NCBI GenBank assembly: GCA_029379385.1
Contig: CM055611.1
Location: 248,001 to 312,000, forward strand
Reading direction: 5' to 3'
DNA: 64,000 bases
Origin: Quillaja saponaria
Lineage: Eukaryota; Streptophyta; Magnoliopsida; Fabales; Quillajaceae
Shown: in pieces, positions 24,095-39,660 of the stretch
Numbering within the stretch: the stretch's first letter is position 1
Layout of the letters: the number at the start of each line of letters is the position of its first letter
Notes under the pieces: generated by a model
The model's input: the letters and a program-made list of their open reading frames with translations, nothing else
What the model was told of the DNA's origin: nothing
The model's database searches: none
Translations under genes and position numbers: made by a program

Positions 24095-24657
24095 ACAATA
24101 TATCTTATGGATAGATTAACCAAAAAAAAGAATGGATAAGACGGTCATTTGACAAATTATACTAGAAGGTCCAAAAGAGAAGGTACAGTAACCCTACTGT
24201 AGCAAAGAGCCACTCCCAATATTCCTTCGGGCTAGTGGGAGGTGACGAAACTTTCTAATAGCTGGGTTGGTGAGCGAGGGCCGGCTGTTGGATCGCTAGC
24301 CTGAAAGCCGTTTCCTTTGCTACCACTGTTCCCATCCGGTCGCCATTTTCAAAGCTTCGCTTCTCATACCCCGAATACTATATTAATTCAACTTCGTTTG
24401 TCTCTGGTACTTCTCCTTTCCTGTTTTCTAATTATTATTTTTTTAGATTTCATTTTTAGTGCTGTAGTTTAGATCTGTTTCCTTTCTGGGTGCAAGATAT
24501 TTTCTTTTTGTTCGTTTTCATTTGCCTTTGGAAGAATTTCAGGGTTTGATTAATTTTTGTTGGTGGTGTCTCGCCTAGTACAACTAATTATTGTTTGTGT
24601 TTTAGTGGATATAGTTTTGTGGTACCTGGTTCTGATTTGAGCATCAGTTGAAGTACC
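24095..24657 (+). promoter_or_regulatory. Promoter and leader of the UBC gene
   Basis: The composition changes from AT-rich repeat to mixed sequence at about 24150. A 5' UTR exon (about 24230-24403) likely ends at CTCTG|GTACTTC, and an acceptor TTGTGTTTTAG lies near 24605, just ahead of the ATG at 24658. A leader intron of about 200 bases is therefore likely. No transcription start can be fixed. Confidence 0.4.
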
Positions 24658-28441
<3,784 letters not shown>

Positions 28442-28900
28442 TAATTTGCCATCAGAACATTCTACATGTAAGGTGTTGTGTGTTTGTTTTGTGGGGTATG
28501 GGGCTTTGTCTCAATGATGAAAAATAACCTTTTGTTGGATTGGATCACTATGATGTTCTATCATGAACAGGAGGTATGGTGAAGTTGTATTTTATGTTAT
28601 GACTCTGTCCTATTTAACCATGGTTTGAAGGTTTGAAGTTTTGAAGTTTTGAGCAGTGTTACCAAGTTTCTTCAATCCTACCCTCTCAATCACCCTCGCT
28701 CTCTTGGTCGATCCAGTCCCTACCTAACTAAGAGTACAATGAAGTAGGACCGGGGCTATGTTTATGTGCCTCATTAGCATTCTCAACCCAGGCAGGCTCT
28801 CTTATTGCAGATGTAAACGTCAATACGTGCTTCTCTGATTATCTGAACAGGCAAAACACCTATGACCTGTTAAATCCATATCCAACGTTGTTCCAGTTAA
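28442..28900 (+). other. 3' flank of the UBC gene
   Basis: Probable 3' UTR followed by non-coding DNA up to the second Mutator-like copy. No gene or repeat was recognised. Confidence 0.4.
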
Positions 28901-28909
28901 TGATGCTAT

Positions 28910-29902
28910 CAAGGGATAAAGTTTTGTTTTGAGGATCGTTTCGACAAGCTTGGAAATGAAAACTATTTGAGAAATATTATGAAAATGTTATAGAAACGTT
29001 AATTTTTTTAAAGTACGTGAAAATGTGAAAATATATTGTAAAATATATATTATAGTAATTGTAAGTATCTAATATAAATAATTAGTAAATAAGTATTAAT
29101 AAATTAAATTGATAAAAAAAATAATAATTAAAAGTAAAAAAAATATATTTTTAATTAATTTATATTTATTGATGTTATAGGTCCTATGAACATACATTTT
29201 ATTTTTTAATTAATTTTTATCTATTAATGTTCTAGGTTAATAAACATATATAATTATTATTTTATTATTATTTAACAAATTAAACTAACTTAAAAATAAA
29301 AAGTCGTTTGTATTATCTATAACTTTTAAATGAAATATATATATAGAAATTCACTAAATTTATAAATAAATAAAAAAAACACGGGTTATGTAAGCCTATT
29401 TATGTAATTCTCTAAATATATACATAAGTAAGGCCTCAACTCCGAATCTGCAACTCTTATCCTTCCACTCTTCTACACCTACGCAGTTACAACTCCAAAA
29501 TTATGAAATTTCAATACTAAAACCTGCAAGAGAATGGCCCTATTGGGAGCTGATAGAAAAATGAGAGCCAAGACGGAGATAAGTGATCTGAGAAAACGAA
29601 CCTAAAGATGGATTGCTCTACCATCATCAACCTAAAGGCTTCTCCTCCTCTTCTTCAAAATCTCAGATAAGCATGCAGTTGCTTTTTTCTGCCTTTAATT
29701 ATTAATAATATTTTCAAATTTTCTACTTTGCTTTTAATTTTTCTCTCCCATTTCGATTTGTTTTAGTTGGAAACGATGGATTCGACTCCATTTCTACCGA
29801 AACATTCAAGTTTCGTTTATGTTTATGGGTTTTGTTTCCATATGTGTGAAAACTGAATTAATTTGTCCCAAACAGCTAAATCAATACGAATTTTCAATCA
29901 TT
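28910..29902. mobile_element. Non-autonomous Mutator-like element, copy 2
   Basis: The 993-bp insertion is bounded by a perfect 9-bp direct repeat TGATGCTAT (28901-28909 and 29903-29911). It starts CAAGGGATAAAGTTTTG and ends GAATTTTCAATCATT. It is collinear with copy 1 over its whole length and in the same orientation; shared blocks include ATTATAGTAATTGTAAGTAT and TTAATGTTCTAGGTTAAT. It has no coding capacity. Confidence 0.75.
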
Positions 29903-29911
29903 TGATGCTAT

Positions 29912-32599
29912 AAAGCTAGTAATCACTATTTTTCAGAACTTGTTAAACACCTCTTTCTTTCGCTCAACAACAACTAATAGTCTATAATATATAGGTTTGA
30001 TCATGGCTTTCTTTCTTTCTTTTAGATTTTAAACTATAATATTATTAGAAACCTAGTTAATACTAGTCGTTTTAATATTCCTTTCTTGTTTGAATTAACA
30101 GTTAATGAAACAGAACTTGGAACAACATTAAATATAACATAATCAACATAATCAATCATGGGAAATGTTATGTGTTATAATCATTGCACTAAAGGGTTAT
30201 TAGCCAAGAAGCGATTTTATTTTCTTGAAGTGGTAGCTCATAGTCCCGCGTTTATTTGTGTGACAAGGAATTTCGAATGCCACATTAGGATAGCAATAAT
30301 TGTTGACAGATGTTTTAAAATCTAGTTCAGAAAGTAACTGGAAAAAGTGTTTAAATTGCTAGTTCAATTGCTAAGTTGACTCGAGTTGACTTAGTGATAT
30401 ATAGTTTATATATTTTATAATATAAATATGTATATATTAGATGCATGTAAAATAATTTAATGCCAAACAATAAATGAAAAGCAACAAAAATAAATAAATA
30501 TATAAATAAAATTAAAGAGAAATGGCATCGGGTTATAGAGGTCTAATCATTATTTCGAGTTTTAAGACTATTCCGACTCGAAATGGTATAGGGTGACGGT
30601 CTGACCGATTCATCCAGCTGGCTCAATTCGAACACTATTGTTAACATCATGTATTTCAAAAACCTTCACACTCATCATGGCCAAAAGGTGTCGAAGTTGT
30701 TCAAAGAAATATGCAAAGTAAATAAGCTTGGCCACGATTAGCCAATATGTCCTCTATCAAGAAACTAAATGTTGTAATTTTTTTAGCAATTCAAGTTAAA
30801 TATATTTATATCTTAAATTACAGATATGAAACATTGTTCATTACCAATTTACAAATTATCTATAGATACCGTGCAATATTTTAAATATCTCCGAATATCA
30901 TATCTTATAGACTCAAAACTTATAATTTTTTCAAAAAAGAAAATTTTAAAGAATTCCATGTTGTAAAAAAAATATATAAAAAAAATCCACAATTTATTTT
31001 AAATAATATATATTTTTTAGCTCATATAAGAAATTAATTTTAGTGTGAATATTTTTTTAGTATTTGCTAAGATTTCATAATTTATTTCAATTAAAAAATT
31101 ATACAAGGCCAAAAAAAAAAAAAAAGAAAAGAGAGTAAAACTAATAAAATTTATTTCTTAGGCTTAAATATTGTTTAGGTCCTAAAGATTTTTTAAATTG
31201 GGATAAAAAAAATTCTACCATGACACCCTTAATGAAGGAAATTAATTGTTGAAAGTAAAATAGGAAGGAAAAAAAGTAATAAATATTAAAGAGATGGCCT
31301 TCTCAATGGAAATTTTGAGAATGAGCTCTCAAGCTTTCATCAATGCAGGTCTGCAAAGTCATAGTTCAAAAATTACGTCTCTTCTTTTCCCCTTGTTTTA
31401 TATTTATTTTGCCTGCCATTCTCCTCTCAGTTGTGTAGAAAGCTAGAGTTCAAATGCTGGCATGAGAATCCTACTCCATTAATTTCAACAAGAAAGTTCT
31501 AGAAGTATTCTACGACCGTCTTTCTTTCACGTATTGAAATTTGAAAGCTAGAGTTCAAATGCTGGCATAATGTTTGCAAGCACACTTTTCATTAAGATAT
31601 TTCTTTGGTAGCAGTGAGAGAAGCCTTTCATGACAAAATCTTGCCGTGTCAGTAAACTTTATTACTAATGAATGCTATTAATTTCTTGTTACAACATTTA
31701 ATTTCTTTTTTCATGAAGGGTGATATGGAAAAATCTTGACCCATTAAAAACAAAAATTTCTTGATGATCAAATTGGAAAAAGACTGCAATCCTCAGTGAC
31801 CAAAAAAAAAAATAGTATTTAAGAATTTTTTGTTTCTACATAGTAAGATATAAACTTCAAAAAAGATAGTTATATAAATTATGCAATTAGATTTTATAAG
31901 TATAAAAAATTATAAGTTATAAAAAAAATTATTATATGAAAACTAATCAAATGAAAAAAATGAATATAGTTAAATATAAGTGCGATTTCTAAATTTTATT
32001 ATTTAATATAGTTAATATATATCGATTTCATTGTTTACAATAAATGATTGATATTACAAATGTAAAATAATAATATTAATAATAATAAATTATATGACTG
32101 AGACAAATTAAATATTTGACTATGCATAATTATGTACACCGTTTTTATAATATTGTTAATACATATCCGATATATTTCAGAAATCAAGAAACACGATTAT
32201 AATTATTGTTCTAGAATATCACAAAAAGACTGGATCAATGTCTTCATGATTTATTTTTTTGTGTCTTTTTGATTATTTCTTCTAATTAAGTTCTGGTAGT
32301 TATTACTCAACTCTAATAAATGTTCATCATTAATCACCTAATATATATGGGAATGACTTTCGAATGAAACTATTTGTATTTGAATTAATTTAAAGTTTAA
32401 ATTTGAATTTGTTAATATTTTGATCACATTATGTGAATATATTCAAATTCAAATAATACATAATTTAATTCAATATTTCTAATTCGAAATAAAACTTAAT
32501 GAATAATTAGTATAATATATGTTTTAATTAAAAAATAAATAAATAAATATTTTTTATGTTTTTTTTACCAAAATATTGCCATGACAGGAAATAAGGGTG
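29912..32599. other. AT-rich intergenic region
   Basis: No sustained reading frame is present. A 26-base direct repeat, beginning GAAAGCTAGAGTTCAAATG, occurs at 31438-31463 and 31543-31568. A short open stretch from ATG at 31293 ends at a possible splice donor but has no partner exon. The rest (especially 30400-31250 and 31800-32580) is low-complexity AT-rich sequence. Confidence 0.4.
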
Positions 32600-34059
32600 T
32601 GAAACTGTCAATGTCGTTGGTCGAGTCGTCTGGTTTTTCCATTTTAATAATTAGGTTTTCTGTTGGGAAATGAGAATGTCGTGCTAATAAAGGTTGTTTC
32701 TTCTCTCTCTATTCCTATTTCTAATAGGAGTTTTTCTTGACACTTTCTTAATTGCTTCAGAGATTGCAGTTCGACGTTTAGCTGGCCGGCGGTCAATATT
32801 GTGTTTCTAGGGTTTCGGTTCTTTTCCACCTGATACCTGATGTTGCTTCACTATTGTAAAATCTAAATCAAATTGATCTTCATATTTAGGTAATTTAATA
32901 TTTTATTTTCTTTCCCTTAACGGTGGTGTCAGAAAATGTATGTCCTGTTGACCTGTTGTTTAGAAGATACCTTTTTTAGTTTTATTTTTATTTCAATCTT
33001 TCTCATTAATTTCTTACCCTGTTTTCGTTGTGTCCTTTGATTCTGTCTGGTTGCTTGGTTTCCATGAAAAATGAGGAAAAGCAAGCAACTTTTTTTTTTT
33101 TTTCAATAATAATGATAATTGAAATTCCACTACTTGAAGCGTGATAACTCAATTGAACCCCATAAAATTTTATTTGCTTAACAAACTGTAGCCCTCCGGT
33201 ACCTTTACCCCTTGTTAATTTAGAATCAACTGTTCCCTTCATGTTCTATGCTACCAAAGAATTCTCTGATGCAATGTTCATTGTAAGATGTTCTGGCTGG
33301 ATTGATGGTCAGTTTGTTGCCATTGAAGGGCTCATTTTGCTTTATGTTAAGTTTTCATTTTGAAAGTATTTTATTCCATGATTGTGAGGGTGTAAGGAAA
33401 GTTTAGAATGTGTAGGGTTAATTAAAGTGCATTACGCGTAAGAAGTAAGAACATAATTTGAAGTTTCATCTACTTAACATCTATACAACAGAAAAAGATG
33501 AACATTGTTAAACCTTTAAAAGGCAATGCTAATAACGATATGACTCCCATTGTTTTTACTGCAACAGTGGTATCTTTCACACACGTTTCCTTGATTTGTC
33601 ATAAATTCTGATCCTGTTTTGCGGGTCAATATAATAAATCTAGTTCCTTTTTTGCTATGCTTAGGCAAGAAGAAATCTTATCTGTTCTCTTGAACAAAAT
33701 GTAAACTATATTTGTCACTAATCAAAATTGAGCAACCTTTATAAGTAGTAAAATTTCATTAATGTGGTGTTTGTAACTAGTAGCAGGGTGGTTGTCAAGA
33801 TCAAAGAATATAAATTTCCATTTTTTCCTTTAATATTTGTCTTTCTCTCAGTTGATGTTTGTGGACTGCAGGCTAAATTTCTTAAATCAACTAGAATAGA
33901 CTCACCAGTCAATCTGTGAACTACCTGTTAATGACTGAACTTTATACTTTCTTTTTTCCGTTAGAGATTCTTGTATTCTGTTAACTTCATGAATTCTCCA
34001 ACTCAGGGTTCAACTATTGTACTTTCGTTGAAGTTTACAAGTTTGGGTCTTTGAGAAAT
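32600..34059 (+). promoter_or_regulatory. Probable leader region of the thioredoxin gene
   Basis: Composition becomes less AT-rich at about 32600. A 5' UTR exon may end at ATTTAG|GTAATTT (32889/32890), with an acceptor GGACTGCAG ending at 33871 and a second leader exon running to the ATG at 34060. This is based on splice-site appearance only. Confidence 0.3.
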
Positions 34060-37000
34060 ATGGGCAATTGCTTGGCTGAGGTAAGTGTCTTTAGATAGTC
34101 TTGTATTTGAAATTTTCTAATTGTTCTCGCTAAAAGTTAAAAACTGTCCCCCTCTTTCTTGAGTGGAATCATAAACTGTTATCTGAGCAAACCTGTTGCT
34201 CTTGCTGTAAAATATGTAATATGCGAATGATCTGTGCTGCTCAGGCAGTCTAGCCTATAGCTTGGCTTGTCTTCATGATTGGCGAGCCTTATTATTTTAA
34301 GTTTGCATTTTTCTTTACTATTTTTTATGAGCACTTCTTATCGTTCCTATACTTCTTTCTTCCTCAATAAAATTTCTTTTTTTTTAATAAAAAATTGACG
34401 ACTACATAGAAGTAACCTGGACACTGTAACCTCAAGACTTCAACTGATATCTTTTGTTGTGCCAGCCTCAACCCTCAATATCTTTTTGTCCTCAACTTGA
34501 CTATGTAAAACAAGTTGCAGATGTACATATATACGAGCTGCAGATGGATTAGCGAGGTTCAACAGTATAGGAAACTATCTTTATAAGCTTGAAAATGAAA
34601 ATGCAAATGCAACTTATTAATAGGATTTTTCTAATCAAAATCACTTTTGTCTTTGTACAAATGAAATCTAAACTTTGAAATTTGTAACTAATTTGGTGAG
34701 TCTACTAGAAATTGGATGTCAATTTTGGATGGAAGACTGTGTGAGGCGACAACTGAAACAAAGGTAAAAAATTGAAGAACTTCTAACAGCTGACCATTCT
34801 ACTCGTAATATGAATAAGAGTTCATGTCATCACCTTTGTGGGTTTGAAGTTATCATCCAATTGTGTCATTTGACTCGTGTCATAACCTAAGTCTAGTTTG
34901 TTTTATGTTGTTATACATAACATTAAGTTGTTGTAGCTCCTCAAGATTGATCTAAGATAGTGGTTAGTATTGAGGGACTTGGTTTCTTATAGTACTCAAT
35001 AGTCAATACTGATCTAAGCCTGGTTTTTATACAGATAGTTGTAGTATCCCTCAGAATCCAAGAAAAGATAACAGTAAGTTGGTGTGAGGGGAGGAGCTTT
35101 CTTATTGTAGTAATCGTGAAGTTATAGGAAAGCTCCTCAGTCAGGGGGATTCATGCGTTAAAGAAGAGTTTTTGGAGGATTCATTCTAGGAGTTTCTTTT
35201 TACTTTTCTTTCCTTTTTAATATTTTTTTTTTCAAATATATAAATAGATTCATCTTTAACGCATGAATCCCCCTGACTTTGTCCCTTTCCTTTTTTATGT
35301 TTGGCTCTTCTATGATATTTGTGCTGCATCCTTTCTTAGTCAATCAACTTAGATCAATGATAACTTAGATCTCTATCAGCCTTTTACATAATTTTTCAAC
35401 TCCTAGTGGAGTAGTTGTGAGAAAGAGAAAAAGGGACACTAACGACTTTAGTGCATAATGGTTTTCTCGAGTTTTTGGCAACTTACTATAATGATTTTGA
35501 ATTTAAGTGTCGTATCATTGACTTATGAAAGAATAGGAAAAGTCTGCCTAGTGTTTCTAGCTCAACTCAACTAGGCCTTAAATCCCAAACTAGTTGAGGT
35601 CGGCTATATTAATCCTTTTCCTTTATTCACATCGATCCGAGGCATCATTTTTAATGATGTCTAGAGCAGCCATATCCTTCTCGATGACTGCCCCCACGTA
35701 AGTTGCAGTCTCTCGTTACCACATTTAACACCTGACACTTGTACCAAGTTACCTTTCTTAACTACTGCATTCATTGGCCTATGTTGGATATGTCCAAACC
35801 AACGTAGGCCATTCTCCCTCATTTTCTCCTCAAGAGGTGCTATTTTCACTTTCTTACAGATCTTCTCATTCCTTATTCTATCCTTTCTTGTCCGATCATC
35901 CATCTCAACATTCTCATTTCAGTTACTCCTATCTTATCCGAGTGTTGCTTCTTAACTGCCTAACATTCGGTACCATACAGCATAGCCGGTCTCATTGCCG
36001 TCTTATAAAATTTCCCTTTTAATCTATTAGAGATTTTTGAATCACATAAAACTCCCGAAGCACTTCGCCACTTCACCCACCCTGTCTTGATCCTATGGTT
36101 TATATCATGCTCAGTTGCCCCATCTTTTTGTTTAAATGAATCTAAATACTTCAACACATCCTTTGTAGGGATTGTATGATCGTCCAAAGTTATTTCATTC
36201 GGGTCTCCTTTAGTTTCATTGAAATCGCATTTCATATACTCGGTTTTTGTCTGACTCAATTTAAGGCTTTTAGATTCTAACGCATTTCTCTAGAATTTAA
36301 ACCTTCAATAGTTTCGTCTACCAACACGATATCATTGGCAAACAGCATGCACCACATAGCCCTATCTTGAATATTATAGGTAAGTTTAAGTATCTACGGT
36401 CTGCACCCTATCTAAGGTTATGAAGATTGAGTTTTAGAGGAAAGAAAGAAAAAAGTGGCTAGAAAGTGAGGCCAGCAAGAAGTATTTGGTTTTCAAATGG
36501 CTTGGGTTTGGGTTTCTAGAGGGTTAAAGGTTAGGAAAGTTTATGGATTAGGGTCTTGTGTAGGTAATATGACAGAGTGTTGTTTGGGTTTGAAGAGAAA
36601 AGAGAAGACAGAAGTTAAGGGGATTCTCCTGTAGTTGTGAACAATCATCCACAAGAGAGTGATAGAGAGACTAGCACTCATGACACACAAATACCTAAGT
36701 TCTGATAATCAAATCTCAGTCAAATTCTGAATTGGCTAGAGTATAGGAGCTTTATTGACTTTAAAGACTTCCTCTTCCACTAAAAATAATATTTCAACTT
36801 CTCTTTACTATTAGGACTTAGTCAATGACGAAACTACTTAATTAACCGTGATATTTAAGAAAATGCACCTAGGACTCTTATTGATACCTAGTAAGAAAAT
36901 CTTCTGAAGATAAAAACACTTGCAAGACTTATGTTTTAAGATAATAATAATTTATGCTTCTTTTCCACTCATGTCAATTGTTCTATGTCTTTCTTTATTA

Positions 37001-38349
37001 ATTTTTCCATGTTGTTTGTGAAGGAAATGTGATGTTTTTTATGCTTGTAGCCTCATACTAAAGATGATTCTGACCATGATGTGGAATTTGCTGGTGGAAA
37101 TGTGCAACTTATCACTACCAAAGAGAGCTGGGACCAAAAACTGGCAGAAGCAATAAGTGAAGGAAGAATTGTAAGTTTTCAATAATGTTTCCCCTCGGAG
37201 GAACTCAAGAGATAGCTCCTTACCTGACACATGTTTTGATTCAGAATCAGAATGTGACACAAGTAACCTGCTATCTTATTTGGCAAGAAATTTAGAGTGA
37301 TCTTTCAGTCTTGTATTATCCGAATGTGGGGAGTACTATCTGATATAGTCAAAACTGGCCTAAGGGAGGCCACAAATTTAATACTTAGCCCAGAAATTAT
37401 GGAAAAGAGCTAGAGTTTTTGCATTTTCCTCAAAAAGGATGTTTTTACTATGTAAAGTCTAATTTTGGTATAGATATTTTTAATCAAAATCCAGCCAATT
37501 AAGTATACAGTATACTACAGTATTGGTGCCGATCAGGTATTGAAGGGCATGAGCATTGATGTATAAACCCAAACATGTGAACACCTGATGGAGCCCCCTT
37601 CCACCCTATAACTACAAGTTCCTTTCACTCTCTAAAACACATGCACACACACATGCATGCATGCATACGCACTTCACATGTTAAAGTTGGGTTTCTGCAC
37701 TTTTCCTTGAATTTTTTTTTACAGTTGCTCTTTCAGACCCTCTTTTGTGTTTATTGTTTTTTTTTTTTTCCCTACCAATACTAACTCAAAAATATATATA
37801 TTTAACAGGTGATCGCGAACTTCAGTGCAACATGGTGTGGTCCTTGTAAGATGATCTCGCCCTTCTACCGAGAGTTATCTGAGAAATACCCTTCTCTAAT
37901 GTTCTTATTGGTTGATGTTGATGAACTAACTGTAAGTAGTAAAATTATGTTGTAGTGTTGTTCCTGACCCTTTCCCCTACAATGAAGGCTTTGTTATGTG
38001 ACTCTAGTTTTAAGTCCCTGCATAATATTTGTGGATATTAAGAAGTAAAAATACTGCCGGTAGGTAAAAGGGCCATAAACTACATGGCCAATGACTGAGA
38101 AAATTCACTAGATATTTAGGAATATTCAAATATGTTGACATAGTCCGCTCCTAGATTGATGTTTTACCCTGTGCGAATTCTATTGATGTCTTGCAGGACT
38201 TCAGCGCTACATGGGATATCAAAGCCACACCGACTTTCTTCTTTCTTAGAGATGGACAACAAATTGACAAGCTTGTAGGAGCCAACAAGCCAGAGCTTCA
38301 AAACAAGATTACTGCCATCTCAGATTCAATGATACAATGTCAAAAATGA
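34060..38349 (+). CDS. Type h thioredoxin with N-terminal lipid-anchor signature
   Basis: Small redox protein that reduces disulfides in target proteins using NADPH-thioredoxin reductase or glutaredoxin as electron source. Exons are 34060-34080, 37051-37170, 37809-37931 and 38197-38349; all junctions are phase 0 and the product has 138 residues. The active site is ATWCGPCK (Cys57 and Cys60), and the cis-Pro loop reads KATPTFFF. The first exon codes only seven residues, MGNCLAE: Gly2 fits N-myristoylation and Cys4 fits palmitoylation, as known for plant Trx h9-type proteins. That suggests plasma-membrane attachment and perhaps cell-to-cell movement. A roughly 40-residue leader precedes the thioredoxin fold. 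The 3-kb intron 1 holds a LINE relic and a hairpin. The family is certain; the h9-like subgroup is inferred from the N-terminus. Confidence 0.92.
35139..35278. repeat. Inverted repeat with 26-bp perfect arms (hairpin)
   Basis: 35139-35164 (AGTCAGGGGGATTCATGCGT then TAAAGA) is the exact reverse complement of 35253-35278, with an 88-base AT-rich loop. Outside the arms there is weaker pairing (GGAAAG near 35127 and CTTTCC near 35284). The feature lies in intron 1 of the thioredoxin gene and would fold when that intron is transcribed. It may be a small foldback transposon or a small-RNA precursor. Confidence 0.85.
35595..36350 (-). pseudogene. LINE reverse-transcriptase relic
   Basis: Read on the minus strand, broken frames give the end of a non-LTR reverse transcriptase: [10 protein letters not shown] near 36350-36310 (the catalytic FADD box with Asp changed to Asn), then [31 protein letters not shown], and [15 protein letters not shown] at 35815-35770. 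Stops and frame changes interrupt it. The 3' end includes the plant LINE tail block AACTAGTTGAGGTCGGCTAT (35590-35609 on the + strand). It is a 5'-truncated dead copy inside the thioredoxin intron, antisense to the host gene. Confidence 0.8.
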
Positions 38350-39660
38350 CCCTTGTATGGACTCCTGAATATTAAGAAACCAAAGGATGTTTGCTTTCAT
38401 TATTTGTGGAGTGTTCTGAATGTGTGTATTTCTGAGTTCCCCCTGTGTAATTTGCCTTTTTTAGTAAATATGGCATCCACATGAATGTCTTGGTTCTTTG
38501 AAACAACATTCATTTGGCTATGAGATTTTTTTTTTCCCCTCAAAAAGTTAAAGATTAGTATTCCTTTTTCAAAGCAGAATAGATTCGGTCTTATAAGGTA
38601 ATTTTTTTATAACCTAGAGTCGTGCGAGATGAAAGTCTCATGAATGGCCTGGTGGTAAATCTTCATTTTCGAGATTCACCTTATAATATAGGGCCATGGT
38701 CAAAAGACTAAAATAAATATAAAATGACTTTAACTCTTAGATAAAAAATTAAAAACGGATTCTTGAACCCTTTGACACTCATGTCACATCCTCTTGTGGT
38801 TTTCACAAGTACATAAAAAGTTACGTTCCTTTCTATTACCAGCCACATGGATTGTGGACAGCCTACTCGGTTGCCAACCATCCAGTGCTACACCAAAAGT
38901 TGCTATTTGGTTCATTTGCTTTGAGTTCATTTAAGAAAAGGTCAATGCCTAGCAAGAAAATAGATAGGAACCTCGGAAAAGATATAAATAAATTCGATTT
39001 GGAACAAGTAACGCAGTTCATATTAAATTGGATAGATAATAAATGAAAATATATAGACAATGACCAATCGATTTAATTGCACCAATTTCTGTTAATGAGT
39101 GGGAGGCTCCACACCCAAAATATTTTCTTTTTAATGATTATTGTTTAGAATTTTTTTTTTTTTTTTTGTACACAGCAGCGCATATATAAGATTTATAAAC
39201 AAACATGGTGATGACAAATTGAAGCTCAGAAGCCGCATAAGCGTTAGTTAGAAACAGCTTTTGCCAATTACTATTTCACACGAATTTCCAGCTGATCCAA
39301 GTATAAATTTGATAGCAGCTGGTTGTACACCCAGTCATCGTCAAAGAAAACTGGAAATAGGGTGGGAAGATTGAAGACTGTTTTGTCCAATTCTTCAACG
39401 TAGGAAATAAACATGATTTTTAACCACAAGTCTCAAACTTGAACCTCACCATATTATTTACGCTTGATGTAATGTAGATACAAATTACAACTTACTTGAT
39501 CAAAACAAATCTGAAATTAAAAAGTAACAGAAAATAATAATAATAATAATAATAAGGTAAACATACAACAAAACTCAAAAATAAAACTCTACTGGTTAAA
39601 AATTTGAAAAAAGTACATTGGCTTGGTGAATTGCAGCACCATGTGCATTTTAATTTTTAT
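38350..39660. other. Convergent spacer between thioredoxin and FERONIA
   Basis: This holds the 3' UTR of thioredoxin (to about 38500) and, on the other strand, that of FERONIA. An (AAT)8 microsatellite lies at 39532-39555. Short open frames at about 38850-39060 occur on both strands and show no protein features. No gene is called. Confidence 0.5.

Noticed and set aside
31293..31460. Short ATG frame (MAFSMEILRMSSQAF) ending near a GT
   Set aside because: No partner exon, no conserved motif, surrounding DNA is AT-rich and repetitive.
38852..39060. Overlapping short frames on both strands between thioredoxin and FERONIA
   Set aside because: No motif or splice partner; probably chance in non-coding DNA.
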